Source: Ectothiorhodospiraceae bacterium
GTDB taxonomy: Bacteria; Pseudomonadota; Gammaproteobacteria; Nitrococcales; Aquisalimonadaceae
Reading direction: 5' to 3'
Assembly (NCBI GenBank): GCA_020831845.1
Contig: JAFIFV010000070.1
Span: 1-64,000 of the forward strand
Length of the DNA stretch: 64,000 nt
Shown here: piece by piece, positions 8,609 to 17,097 of the stretch
Layout: every line of letters starts with the position of its first letter
Position numbering within the stretch: the first letter of the stretch is position 1
Program-made: the position numbers and the translations under genes
Notes under the pieces: model-generated
Database searches by the model: none
What the model was told of the DNA's origin: nothing
What the model saw: only the letters and a program-made list of their open reading frames with translations

Positions 8609-9273
8609 GTCTCCTCCTCCAGCCGCAGGCCATGTACGGCCTTGTGCGTCAGCGCGCCGGTGGGACAGACGGCCACGCATTCGCCGCAGGCCACGCAGGT
8701 GCTCTCACCCATGGCCGTATCCAGGTCGAAGGCAATACGGGTTTCGTAACCCTTGCCGGTACGGGTGATGACGTTGTTGTGCTGGATTTCGTCACAGCCG
8801 CGGATGCAGCGGTCGCAGAGTATGCAGGCCTGGTGGTCCACAGCGATGACCGGGGATGAATCATCCCGTCCTCTGGGGTGGCCGGCGGCACCATCCGGCA
8901 GCGGAATGTCCTTGATGCCGTAACGACGCGCCAGCTCATAGAGGGCGTCATCGCCGGTGGTGTTCTCCCGCGCACTCTCATCCGGCTGATCGGCCAGCAG
9001 CAATTCCAGCAGCGTGCGCCGGTGTGCTTCCACTTCCTCGGAATCGGTGCGGACCTCCATGCCCTCCTCGCAGGGGCGCACGCAGGCAGCGGCCAGCGTA
9101 CGGGCGCCCACATCCACCACGCACAGGCGGCAGACGCCGACCGGACGAAGACGGGGTTCGTGACAGAGCACGGGAATATCGATGCCGATGGCTGCTGCGG
9201 CGTCCCAGAGGGTGGTACCGACGGGAACGGACACCGCCTTGCCGTTAATGGTCAGTTCCACCTGCCGGCTCAT
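8605..9273 (-). CDS. Formate dehydrogenase iron-sulfur subunit (split N-terminal part of alpha)
   Basis: A 222-residue electron-transfer subunit corresponding to the N-terminal third of FdsA/NuoG. It has a plant-type [2Fe-2S] domain (CHEPRLRPVGVCRLC, then AACVRPC) and two ferredoxin-type [4Fe-4S] motifs, CILCDRCIRGC and CVACGECVAVCP. The intervening region that normally carries a His-Cys3 [4Fe-4S] cluster instead reads LLLADQPDESARENTTG and has no Cys, so that cluster seems to be lost. It is translationally coupled to both neighbours (ATGA overlaps). Electrons would run from the Mo/W site through these clusters to the FMN subunit. Confidence 0.88.
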   Translation of the reverse strand: MSRQVELTINGKAVSVPVGTTLWDAAAAIGIDIPVLCHEPRLRPVGVCRLCVVDVGARTLAAACVRPCEEGMEVRTDSEEVEAHRRTLLELLLADQPDESARENTTGDDALYELARRYGIKDIPLPDGAAGHPRGRDDSSPVIAVDHQACILCDRCIRGCDEIQHNNVITRTGKGYETRIAFDLDTAMGESTCVACGECVAVCPTGALTHKAVHGLRLEEET

Positions 9274-10892
9274 GGCTCCTCCTCCCGCAAGGCTTGCAGG
9301 GACGGCTCATCGGGGAAGGTGGCCAGGGCGTCCACCAGGGGCAGCAATGCCACCTGTCCCAGGCCACAGATGGACGTCTTCGCCAGCGTGGCGTGCAGTG
9401 CGGCCAGCGAGACGCCGGGGCGCGGCGATTCGCCGCGCTGCACCTGCTCCACCAGCTCCACCGCCTTGCGGCTGCCGACCCGGCATGGCACGCACTTGCC
9501 ACAGGATTCGTTACGGAAGAAGCGTACCTGCGCCAGCGTCACATCCAGCAGATCGCGGTGCTCGGCGACGAAGACCATGGCGCCGGTACCCAGTGCGCTG
9601 CCGGCGGCCTGCATGGTGTCGAAATCCAGCGGTGTGTCCAGCTTGTCCGGTGGCAGGAACGCGGTGGACGCACCGCCGGGGGAAAAAGCCTTGAGCGCAC
9701 GCCCTTCAGCCATGCCTCCACACCGCTTCAGCACATCCCGCGCCGTGGTTCCCCAGGGCACGCAATGCACGCCCGGTCTCGCCACATCGCCCGAGACACT
9801 GACGAACTTCAGGCCGGCATGGTCGTCGATGCCTTGCGCGTTCCACCAGTCCGCCCCCCGCGCGGCAATGGTGGTCACAGCCGAGAAGGTTTCCACGTTG
9901 TTGATCAGGGTCGGCCGGCCATTGAGTCCCGCATTGGTCGGGAATGGCGGTTTGTTGCGCGGTTCCCCGCGCTGGTCCTCCAGCGCTTCGAGCAACGCGG
10001 TTTCCTCGCCCATGATGTACCCGCCGGGGGACACGAAGACCTCCAGGTCGAACGCGAAGTCTCCGCCGAAGACGGAACGTCCCAGCGCCCCGGCCCGCCG
10101 CGCCGCAGCAATCGCCGTCCCCAGCGCCTGTTCGGCGGCATGGTATTCGTGGCGTAGGTAGATGATCCCGCGCCGCGCGCCGATGACCCAGGCCCCCAGC
10201 AGCATCCCCTCGATCACCAGGTGCGGCAGGTCCTCCAGGATCACACGATCCTTGAACGTGCCCGGCTCGCTCTCGTCGGCATTGCAGATGACGTACTTCT
10301 CCGCACCCTCCGCCTTCCGGGTGAACTCCCATTTCATGCCGGTGGGAAATGCCGCTCCGCCCAGGCCGCGCAGTCCGGCCTGCTTCAGCGCCGCGATGAC
10401 CGATTCGGGGTCTCCGCCGGCCAGCAACGAGCGCGCGGTTGCGTAATGCTGTCCCGCACTGTCGTATGGGTCAGTGGGCCAGTGTTCCAGGGAGTCGCTT
10501 TGCACCGGAGATGGCGCCGGCTCGCCGGCAAGGTATTGCTGCAGCGCCCGGGGCCCACCGCAAACCGGGTGATTGTCCACCATGGCCGCCGGGGCGTGAT
10601 CGCACTGCCCCAGGCAGGATACCTCCGTTATCTCCGCGTCTCCGCGACCGGCCAGCACGTCGCGGACCGCATCGGCCGGCGCTCCGCCCGCGGCCATGCG
10701 GCACACCAGGTCACGGCAGACCTGCACCTGCACGGGGCGCCCTGGCTGCTCGCGAAACACCGGGTAGAAGCTGCGCAGGCCCTGCAAGCGGTACAACGGC
10801 ACGTTCTCGGCGCGCGCCAGCTTCCGCAGGGCGGCATCGGTTACCGCACCCTCGGAGGCCTGCAGGGCGAGCATGGCTTTCAGTAAACGCAT
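9270..10892 (-). CDS. Formate dehydrogenase beta subunit, NuoE-NuoF fusion (FdsB/Fdh1B-like)
   Basis: A 540-residue diaphorase subunit that passes electrons to NAD+. The N-terminal ~150 residues are NuoE-like with a thioredoxin-type [2Fe-2S] site (CRDLVC ... CLGQC). The rest is NuoF-like: NADH/FMN-binding GLRGLGGAAFPTG, ICNADESEPGTFKDR, GGYIMGEETALLEAL, and the C-terminal [4Fe-4S] motif ESCGKCVPCRVG with a distal Cys in SICGLGQ. The fused layout matches tungsten FDH1B of Methylobacterium-type enzymes. The start at 10892 is chosen because GGAGAGGA precedes it; an earlier ATG at 10937 has no such site. It is first gene of the operon, facing a divergent regulator. Confidence 0.9.
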   Translation of the reverse strand: MRLLKAMLALQASEGAVTDAALRKLARAENVPLYRLQGLRSFYPVFREQPGRPVQVQVCRDLVCRMAAGGAPADAVRDVLAGRGDAEITEVSCLGQCDHAPAAMVDNHPVCGGPRALQQYLAGEPAPSPVQSDSLEHWPTDPYDSAGQHYATARSLLAGGDPESVIAALKQAGLRGLGGAAFPTGMKWEFTRKAEGAEKYVICNADESEPGTFKDRVILEDLPHLVIEGMLLGAWVIGARRGIIYLRHEYHAAEQALGTAIAAARRAGALGRSVFGGDFAFDLEVFVSPGGYIMGEETALLEALEDQRGEPRNKPPFPTNAGLNGRPTLINNVETFSAVTTIAARGADWWNAQGIDDHAGLKFVSVSGDVARPGVHCVPWGTTARDVLKRCGGMAEGRALKAFSPGGASTAFLPPDKLDTPLDFDTMQAAGSALGTGAMVFVAEHRDLLDVTLAQVRFFRNESCGKCVPCRVGSRKAVELVEQVQRGESPRPGVSLAALHATLAKTSICGLGQVALLPLVDALATFPDEPSLQALREEEP

Positions 10893-10938
10893 TCCTCTCC
10901 ACTCCCGCAGCAGCCCTTTCCATGGGACGTCGAGCAAA

Positions 10939-10958
10939 TTATGAACTCGAAAACATAT
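10939..10958. promoter_or_regulatory. Operator-like site 1 in the formate dehydrogenase/regulator promoter
   Basis: TTATGAACTCGAAAACATAT matches the second site at 11013 in 14 of 15 non-spacer positions: (A/T)TATGAAC-N5-AACATAT. The outer TATG...CATA is a dyad. It lies about 50 bp upstream of the formate dehydrogenase start codon, where a regulator could act on that promoter. Confidence 0.6.
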
Positions 10959-11012
10959 TTGTGATTATTACTCTTATTCCGGAAACGTTATCATCGTTGC
11001 TTCTGACCAGAA

Positions 11013-11032
11013 ATATGAACCCAGGAACATAT
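11013..11032. promoter_or_regulatory. Operator-like site 2, overlapping the regulator start codon
   Basis: ATATGAACCCAGGAACATAT is the second copy of the motif, 74 bp (about seven helical turns) from the first. Its right half contains the ATG of the regulator gene, so binding here would suit autorepression. Confidence 0.6.
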
Positions 11033-12110
11033 GCTGAAAGTCCGTCTCCACCCGCAGTGGGAGTTGCGCAATCAGGCCGGCGAAGAGGTGGATCAGTACT
11101 GCCTGCCGTTGCTGCTGGCCATTGAGGAAGCAGGCACGCTGAGCCGGGCGGCCGGGCAAGTGGGTATTTCCTACCGCCACGCCTGGAACCTGCTGAAACG
11201 CTGGGAAGCGTGGTTCGGCGCCGCGCTGGTGAGCCTGGAGCGCGGTCGCGGGGCCGGGCTGACGCCCCTGGGAACGCGGCTGATCCGTGCCGACCAACGC
11301 GTGCGGGCACGCCTGACGCCACAATTGATCAGCCTCGCCGCGGAGGCTGAAACAGAACTGAACCGTCTGCTGGAAGGCCCCGCGACGCTCCTGCGCGTGC
11401 ATGCCAGCCACGGGTTCGCCATCGCGAAACTGCGGGAGCGGCTGGAGCAACACCATCAGGTGCGCTGGGAATTGCAGTTCCGCAGCCGCGTGGACGCCGT
11501 CGCCTCACTTGCGCAGGCCAACTGCGAGGTCGCCGGTTTCCATGTCCCCTGCGGCCCGTTCGCTGAAGAGGCGATCAGTCAGTACCAGCCCTGGCTGAAC
11601 GGCCATCAGCGCGTGCTGCCCTTCGTGATTCGCACCCAGGGTCTGATTCTGCCGGCAGGCAACCCGCAGCGGATCCGGTCACTGACCGACCTGCGGCGCG
11701 CGGGCATGCGCTTCGTCAACCGCCAGAGCGGTTCGGGCACACGTGCCCTGCTGGATCGCTTGCTGGCCGACCAGGGAGTGAGCTCCACGGAGCTCAATGG
11801 CTATCACCACGAGGAATTCACGCACTCGGCGGTCGCCGCCTTCGTGGCGAGCGGCATGGCGGAAGCGGGGTTCGGTGTGGAGACGGCGGCGCGCGAGTTC
11901 GGGCTGGATTTCCTGCCGCTGGCGCACGAGCACTACTCGCTGCTGTGCTGGGAGGATTTTCTGGACAGCGAACCGGCCGATACACTGCTGGCGCTGCTGG
12001 GGAGTGAGGAATTCCAGCACGACGTGAACGCCATGCCCGGATATCGCTGCTATCACGCCGGAGAAGTCTTCACACTGGACCGCGCACTGGTCTTGTGGCG
12101 GGAATCCTGA
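11031..12110 (+). CDS. ModE/LysR-type regulator with periplasmic-binding-like effector domain
   Basis: A 359-residue transcription factor. Residues ~1-110 form a ModE-type winged helix (LPLLLAIEEAGTLSRAAGQVGISYRHAWNLLKRWE) and residues ~125-340 a substrate-binding fold of the molybdate/tungstate-binding type (GLILPAGNPQRIRSLTDL, RFVNRQSGSGTRALLDRL). Such one-component regulators are typical of molybdenum- or tungsten-enzyme operons, so the ligand may be oxyanion or formate-related; this is inference. It is divergent from the formate dehydrogenase operon and shares two operator-like sites with it, one over its own start codon. A weak AGGA precedes the ATG. Confidence 0.85.
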   Translation: MLKVRLHPQWELRNQAGEEVDQYCLPLLLAIEEAGTLSRAAGQVGISYRHAWNLLKRWEAWFGAALVSLERGRGAGLTPLGTRLIRADQRVRARLTPQLISLAAEAETELNRLLEGPATLLRVHASHGFAIAKLRERLEQHHQVRWELQFRSRVDAVASLAQANCEVAGFHVPCGPFAEEAISQYQPWLNGHQRVLPFVIRTQGLILPAGNPQRIRSLTDLRRAGMRFVNRQSGSGTRALLDRLLADQGVSSTELNGYHHEEFTHSAVAAFVASGMAEAGFGVETAAREFGLDFLPLAHEHYSLLCWEDFLDSEPADTLLALLGSEEFQHDVNAMPGYRCYHAGEVFTLDRALVLWRES

Positions 12111-12121
12111 TCAGCCGGCCG

Positions 12122-12148
12122 CCCGCAGACGGGGTAACCGTCTGCGGG
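12122..12148. terminator. Hairpin between convergent genes
   Basis: A perfect 11-bp inverted repeat (CCCGCAGACGG / CCGTCTGCGGG) with a 5-nt loop sits between the stop codons of the convergent regulator and outer-membrane protein. There is no U-tract, so it may act as a bidirectional barrier or mRNA-end stabiliser rather than a textbook intrinsic terminator. Confidence 0.55.
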
Positions 12149-12168
12149 AATACCGCCTGCTACAACAC

Positions 12169-12717
12169 TTAGAAGTGGTAGCCGAGCCCAACGGTGTAAG
12201 CCCAGGCGCCGTCGCTGAAGCTGCTGTCCACATCCCGGGTACGCTCGAAGTACCACTGGTATTCCGCACGCCCCATGATGAAGGTCTTGGTACGCACGTA
12301 GTACTTCACGCCCAGCTCCAGACCAGCGGCGCCGGTGTCCTTGATACCGTCACCGTAGACCGCGCCCAGGTTGGCGCCCAGGAACGGCTTGGCACGCCAT
12401 TGCTCCTGCCCGAAGTGGTAGTTCGCATAGCCCCGCGTAGAGCCGTTCCAGAAATCGTCTTTGATGCTTTCGCCTTCGATACTGGCGTAGTTGACGCTCT
12501 GGCGGATACCCAGGGACGTATTGGGCCAGAGATACCAGCCGAGATCACCGGAGATACCGAAGCTCCCGCTGTCAAAGTTCTTGTCGCTGCTACCAGTACC
12601 GGAAAGCGAAAACTCGCGCTCTCCCACTTCCGGACCGAAACGTTCACCCATCTGCGCTGTTGCAGCCAGCGGCAGAACGCCGAGAGCGACACATAATGCC
12701 ATTGCTTTTCTATTCAC
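12169..12717 (-). CDS. Small outer-membrane beta-barrel protein
   Basis: A 182-residue exported protein with a signal peptide (MNRKAMALCVALGVLPLAATAQ). The mature part alternates polar and aromatic residues in about eight strands (GDLGWYLWPNTSLGIRQSV, AKPFLGANLGAVYGDG, TFIMGRAEYQWYFERT) and ends in GLGYHF; the C-terminal Phe is the usual BamA recognition residue. It resembles OmpA/OmpW-size barrels, with no periplasmic domain. The start is a GTG at 12717 with AAGGAG 8 nt upstream. A GC-rich stem-loop (GGCCGC...GCGGCC) lies in its leader region. Role unknown. Confidence 0.75.
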   Translation of the reverse strand: MNRKAMALCVALGVLPLAATAQMGERFGPEVGEREFSLSGTGSSDKNFDSGSFGISGDLGWYLWPNTSLGIRQSVNYASIEGESIKDDFWNGSTRGYANYHFGQEQWRAKPFLGANLGAVYGDGIKDTGAAGLELGVKYYVRTKTFIMGRAEYQWYFERTRDVDSSFSDGAWAYTVGLGYHF

Positions 12718-12911
12718 GAAGCGTACTCCTTACCTGTTGATGGCCGCGGAAAGCGGCCACATCATTTGTCTCCCTCAACCTTTCCAGGAAGGAGTTCCCG
12801 GCCCACCCGAGCAGGGAGTTTTCTTGTCGTTGCCTATCAATTACACACGAGACAGGCACAAGGTTCCGTCTGGCAACAGACAGACCGTTCAGAAACGGCG
12901 GGAAAGGAGAG

Positions 12912-13541
12912 TCATCGACGTTGCGCGGCACTCGGCAGATTGCTGACGCGCTTCATTTCCTCGGAGGACAACAGGTCGGGATCCCGCAAGCAGGCAGCGG
13001 CGAAGGGAATGGCGTCAAGCCCCCAGAACAGCGCGTCCGCGTCCGCCACCGCCAGCGTCGGCACGCCGAACACACCGCGCGCGGCGGCGCGCTCGGTTTC
13101 CTCGCGCAGGGCCTGCTTGACCGCCGGGTCGGCAAGGCGCTCCAGCGGCACATCCATGGTCTCGGCCACGCCGGCCAGGGTGGCTGCCGCATCCGGGTCG
13201 GCAGCCGTGGTCCACAGCGCATCGAAGACCGCGTTCACGGCCCTGGCGCTGTTGCCGGCCGCAATACACAAGCGCAGGTATGACAAGGGGTTGAACGGAT
13301 GGGTAGCGGGAAAGCGGAACGGCAGGCCCTGCTCCGCAGCGAGCCAGGTACACCAGCGGTAGGTCCATACCCGTTTCGGCACCACTTCCGCCGGCCCTTT
13401 CTGCCCCCAATGGTCGAGCAGCCCGGCGAAAAGCACTGGCCGGTAGCGGATGACTGTCCCCTCGGGCAGTTCCCTCAGGCGCTGCAATGCCAGATAGGAG
13501 AACGGGGAGATCACATCGAAGTACCAGTCCACTTCCTTCAT
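12912..13541 (-). CDS. DsbA-family 2-hydroxychromene-2-carboxylate isomerase-like protein
   Basis: A 209-residue thioredoxin-fold protein of the HCCA isomerase/kappa-GST type. The CxxC of DsbA is replaced by SPFS in FDVISPFSYLALQRL, where Ser12 is the family's catalytic residue that contacts glutathione. The C-terminal GVFGVPTLAVADADALFWG (cis-Pro and WG) is typical. The family isomerises intermediates of naphthalene and other aromatic degradation, but many members are generic. Two ATGs are possible (13547 and 13541); GGGAG is spaced properly only for 13541. It follows an MFS gene with overlapping ends, so one transcript is likely. Confidence 0.82.
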   Translation of the reverse strand: MKEVDWYFDVISPFSYLALQRLRELPEGTVIRYRPVLFAGLLDHWGQKGPAEVVPKRVWTYRWCTWLAAEQGLPFRFPATHPFNPLSYLRLCIAAGNSARAVNAVFDALWTTAADPDAAATLAGVAETMDVPLERLADPAVKQALREETERAAARGVFGVPTLAVADADALFWGLDAIPFAAACLRDPDLLSSEEMKRVSNLPSAAQRR

Positions 13542-13543
13542 GA

Positions 13544-14827
13544 TCATTCTCCCGCTGGGTCGGGTATCCCGTTCGGCGAAACACGAAACTGCTCCCTCTG
13601 CCAGGCATCGGGCTCCTGAAGCACGGCAAGACACAGGGCCGCCGCCACATTGGCGACGGCGGCGACCACGATGGGCAAGGTGTAGTCGCTGACCAGGTCG
13701 TAGGCCAGGCCCGCCAGGGTCGGTCCGGCGAAGGTTCCCACCGCCACACTGGTGTACAGCGCACCGATCAGTCCCGATACGCTGCGGGCGCCGAAATAAT
13801 CCATGGTGAGCGCCGGAATCAGCGCCACGAAACCACCGTAGAACATGCCGTACAGAACCGCGAACACAGCCAGCGGCCAGAACGCGGTGGAGATCGCCCA
13901 GACCAGCATCATCACCGCCAGTCCGGCCAGCATGGCAATCAGCGCACGCCGCCGCCCGATACGGTCGGCAAACGCTCCCAGCACGAAACGCCCCGCTGTG
14001 CTGCCAACGCCGATCAGGCTCAACAAGAGCACGGCCACGCCCTGGCTCAGCCCCTGATCACGGGCGTACGGAATCAGGTGCACGAACGGAATGAACAGCC
14101 CCAGCGCAACCAGGAACGACGAGAGATAGAGCAGCCGGAACGGCCGGGTGCGGACGGCCTCCGCCCAGGGCACACCGGGCAGCACGGCGGCTGACCCGCT
14201 CGGGCCCCCTCTCGGCAATGGGTCACCGTCCGGGGCCAGACCACGCCGCTGGGGTGAGGATTCCACCATCAGTGTCGCCGCCAATGCACCCAGCAGCGCC
14301 AGGGCACCCAGGCAGACCATCGCCACCCGCCAATCGAACAAGGCAATCAGCCCCGCGGCCAGCGGCGGCATCAGCAGCATGCCCACGCCGATGCCCGACA
14401 CCGCCAGTCCCGACGCCATGCCTCGCTTGCGGATGAACCAGTGCTGCACGGCACCGATGGAAGGAACGTAGCCCATGCCGACGCCGAGGCCTGTGGCCAG
14501 TGCGAAGGCTGCTCCCACCAGCAGCAGGCTGTCGCCGGTGCTGGCCAGGAACAGGCCGAGAGCAATCACCAGCAGACCGCCGCCGGTCATGGACCGCGGG
14601 CCGACACGGTCCGCCACCACACCGCTCAATGCGCCCAGGCTGAAATACAGGGCACTGGCGACCGCGTAGACCAGCGACACTGCTGTTCGGGATGCCCCGA
14701 ACTCGGCCTCCAGTGCGGCGATGAAGGCGGCGAAGCTGTAGACGATCCCGAAGCCCAGGAACATGGTCAGGAAAGCGCCGCCTACCACGACCCAGCCATG
14801 AAAAAACTCTCGCCCGGCAATCCTCAC
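13544..14827 (-). CDS. MFS transporter, oxalate/formate antiporter-like (OFA) type
   Basis: A 427-residue, 12-segment permease. The N-terminus FFHGWVVVGGAFLTMFLGFGIVYSFAAF and the loop GALSGVVADRVGPRSM are characteristic of the monocarboxylate/OFA branch, as is RKRGMASGLAVSGIGVGML. The likely cargo is a small carboxylate. It is the first gene of an operon with the DsbA-family isomerase, which could act on the imported compound. An inverted repeat just upstream (14867-14882) may be the operator. Confidence 0.83.
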   Translation of the reverse strand: MRIAGREFFHGWVVVGGAFLTMFLGFGIVYSFAAFIAALEAEFGASRTAVSLVYAVASALYFSLGALSGVVADRVGPRSMTGGGLLVIALGLFLASTGDSLLLVGAAFALATGLGVGMGYVPSIGAVQHWFIRKRGMASGLAVSGIGVGMLLMPPLAAGLIALFDWRVAMVCLGALALLGALAATLMVESSPQRRGLAPDGDPLPRGGPSGSAAVLPGVPWAEAVRTRPFRLLYLSSFLVALGLFIPFVHLIPYARDQGLSQGVAVLLLSLIGVGSTAGRFVLGAFADRIGRRRALIAMLAGLAVMMLVWAISTAFWPLAVFAVLYGMFYGGFVALIPALTMDYFGARSVSGLIGALYTSVAVGTFAGPTLAGLAYDLVSDYTLPIVVAAVANVAAALCLAVLQEPDAWQREQFRVSPNGIPDPAGE

Positions 14828-14866
14828 CGACGATTCCTCCGCTGCTAGCCGGTTATTCTTGTTACA

Positions 14867-14896
14867 TGTCAGCTATCTGACAGTACCCTCTGACAT
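14867..14896. promoter_or_regulatory. Operator-like repeats upstream of the MFS/isomerase operon
   Basis: TGTCAG-ctat-CTGACA is a perfect 6-bp inverted repeat, followed 7 bp later by a third half-site CTGACAT. Spacing and position, 40-70 bp upstream of the MFS ATG, suit a TetR/GntR-type repressor site. No regulator gene is adjacent. Confidence 0.45.
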
Positions 14897-14921
14897 GGAA
14901 GAATGACAAGGCAGCGGGTAC

Positions 14922-15980
14922 TCACTGCCGGCGCACGATACGGTGAACCAGTTGCAGCTTCTCCAGCACCGCCGGGGCGAGCACAAAGGGATACGCATCC
15001 TCGTGCCCCATGCTGCGATTCAGAGTGTTGAGCGCGTAGGTGAGCGGCAGCCAGTGGTGAATAAGCATCTCGAAGTCATCGATGTCGTAGGCGTTGAAGT
15101 CATGCGTCACGTCCAGTGACTCGTCGGTACCAGCCCTGGGCCTCACGCTCAGGCCGAACTGGTTGGCGGTCTCCAGCGTATCGACAATGTGCAGGTAGTG
15201 GGCCCAGCTCTCAGCCCAGTCTTCCCAGGGATGGCATGCGGCATAGGCGCTGACGAAATGTTGCTGCCAGTCGCGCGGAGGACCTTCGCGGTAATGGTGA
15301 TCGAGAGCCTGGGAATAGTCCTGGGTATCATCGCCGAACAGCGCCCGCACCTCCCCTAACCAGGGTGTGCTGCGCACCAGGCGGTCCCAGTAATAGTGGC
15401 CGGACTCATGCCGGAAATGGCCCAGGATGGTCCTGTAGGGCTCTGCCATCTGGTCGCGCATGCGTTCCCGCATCGCCGGATCGGCCTCGGCAATATTCAG
15501 CGTGATCAACCCCTGGGCATGGCCTGTCATCACCCGCCCGCGTTCATTGAACGTTGGCTCGTCGGCCAGGAAGTCGAACGCCAGTCCGGCGTCGTCCTCC
15601 TGCTTCGGGAGCACAGGCAGGCCCAGCCGTAGCAGTGCGTAGACCAGACGGTGCTTGTCGGCCTCCAACCTCCGCCAAAGCACCTTGTTCCGGTCGAGAC
15701 CGAGTGCGGGGATCGTCCTGTTCAGGCGGCAGGCCACGCACAGCGCCTGCGTGTCCCCGGACGGAACCATCCAGTTGCACACCGCATGCGCGACGTAGTT
15801 GGCGCACTGCATGTAGTGGCCTTCTCCCGCCACCGGCGACCATCCGCCCTGTTCATTCTGCTCGACCGCGACCAGTTCGGTTCTGTCCGGCAGGAAACCC
15901 AGCGTGGCGCCGCACCGGGTGCAGACGACATTTTCGAAATACAGCAGATTGCCACATCTCGCGCACGTAAAAAGCTTCAT
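14922..15980 (-). CDS. Putative zinc-binding metallopeptidase with N-terminal zinc ribbon
   Basis: A 352-residue cytoplasmic protein. Residues 1-30 form a zinc ribbon (Cys6-x2-Cys9 and Cys20-x2-Cys23), with a further C-x2-C near residue 81-84. The zincin motif is H191-E-S-G-H195-Y-Y-W (HESGHYYW), as in the Peptidase_Mx/DUF2248 family; PWEDWAESWAHYLHIVD is the conserved downstream block probably holding the third ligand. AAGGAG precedes the ATG. The physiological substrate of this family is not known to me. It is divergent from the ModA gene. Confidence 0.85.
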   Translation of the reverse strand: MKLFTCARCGNLLYFENVVCTRCGATLGFLPDRTELVAVEQNEQGGWSPVAGEGHYMQCANYVAHAVCNWMVPSGDTQALCVACRLNRTIPALGLDRNKVLWRRLEADKHRLVYALLRLGLPVLPKQEDDAGLAFDFLADEPTFNERGRVMTGHAQGLITLNIAEADPAMRERMRDQMAEPYRTILGHFRHESGHYYWDRLVRSTPWLGEVRALFGDDTQDYSQALDHHYREGPPRDWQQHFVSAYAACHPWEDWAESWAHYLHIVDTLETANQFGLSVRPRAGTDESLDVTHDFNAYDIDDFEMLIHHWLPLTYALNTLNRSMGHEDAYPFVLAPAVLEKLQLVHRIVRRQ

Positions 15981-16144
15981 GGCCTGGCTCCTTGCGGTGT
16001 AACCGCCGCCGTGGCATAACGAGGACCGTCCCGGCCACCGTGCAACAGCGGCGCCGGTGCACCGCAGAGGTATAGCTCGCCAAGGAAACGCTGGCCAATT
16101 CGCGCGTTCGCGCCTGACTTATTTCGAGCAGCACGGAGCCAAGC

Positions 16145-16990
16145 ATGCGTTTTTTTCCACTTGCTCTCCTCATGCTATCGCTGTGGATGGCAGGCGGCGC
16201 CCACGCCACCGATCGTCCCATCGTGGCGGCCGCGTCGGATCTGCAATACGCGCTGGAGACAGTGGCCGAGCAGTTTCGCGCCGATACCGGGCACAGCGTG
16301 CGGCTGAACTTCGGCTCCAGCGGGAATTTCCGGCGCCAGATCGCGCAAGGCGCCCCTTTCCAGCTCTACCTCTCCGCGGACGAAAGCTACGTGGACGCGC
16401 TCTACCGCGAAGGGCACCTGGAAGATCAGGGAACGCTGTACGCCACGGGCCGCATCGTGATCATGACCAGGAAAGGTGATCCGGCCGATCCGGATGACGG
16501 CTCGCTGGAGCAGTTGCGTGAACGGCTGGCCGCCGGGGAGATCCGGCGCTTCGCCATTGCCAACCCGGAGCATGCACCGTACGGCGTCGCCGCCAGGCAG
16601 GCCCTGGAGTCCGCTGGGATCTGGGATGAGATCAAACCGTTCCTGGTGTACGGTGAAAATGTGTCCCAAGCGGTCCGCTATGCCCTCTCCAGCGACACCC
16701 AGGGCGGCATCGTTGCCTATTCGCTGGCGCTGGCCCCAGCCATCGATGCCCGTGCAAGATACGCGCTGATCCCGGAAGCAAATCATGCGCCGCTGCACCA
16801 ACGCATGGCGCTGGTCGCAGGCGCCGACGAGACCGCCCGCGCCTTCTACCACTACCTGCAGGATGAGCCGGCGCGGGACATTCTGCGCCGCTACGGCTTT
16901 CTGACCCCCGACGACGGCGACGCAGGCCCTGACCGGGCTGCTGTCCCGCCTGAAGCACGCCCCGGCACTCCGCTGGAATCTGTCCTATAG
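16145..16990 (+). CDS. modA: Periplasmic molybdate-binding-like protein (ModA)
   Basis: A 281-residue exported solute-binding protein with a signal peptide (MRFFPLALLMLSLWMAGGAHA). Family features are VAAASDLQYALETVAEQF, NFGSSGNFRRQIAQGAPF and LYLSADESYVDALYREG near the N-terminus and AIANPEHAPYGVAARQALE in the hinge region, all characteristic of ModA/WtpA-type oxyanion binders. The C-terminal ~25 residues after YGFLTP are a Pro/Asp-rich tail. No modB or modC permease genes follow, so it is an orphan here; it could feed a transporter elsewhere and supply the metal for the nearby formate dehydrogenase. Confidence 0.82.
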   Translation: MRFFPLALLMLSLWMAGGAHATDRPIVAAASDLQYALETVAEQFRADTGHSVRLNFGSSGNFRRQIAQGAPFQLYLSADESYVDALYREGHLEDQGTLYATGRIVIMTRKGDPADPDDGSLEQLRERLAAGEIRRFAIANPEHAPYGVAARQALESAGIWDEIKPFLVYGENVSQAVRYALSSDTQGGIVAYSLALAPAIDARARYALIPEANHAPLHQRMALVAGADETARAFYHYLQDEPARDILRRYGFLTPDDGDAGPDRAAVPPEARPGTPLESVL

Positions 16991-17097
16991 TTTTCCGGAG
17001 AGCATTCCGCCGGCCACGAAACCAACTGAAATGCGTCGGCAACGGGTCGGTTTCCGCGCGTGACAAGAACACAGTCCGCTGATGGGGTGGGTGGATC

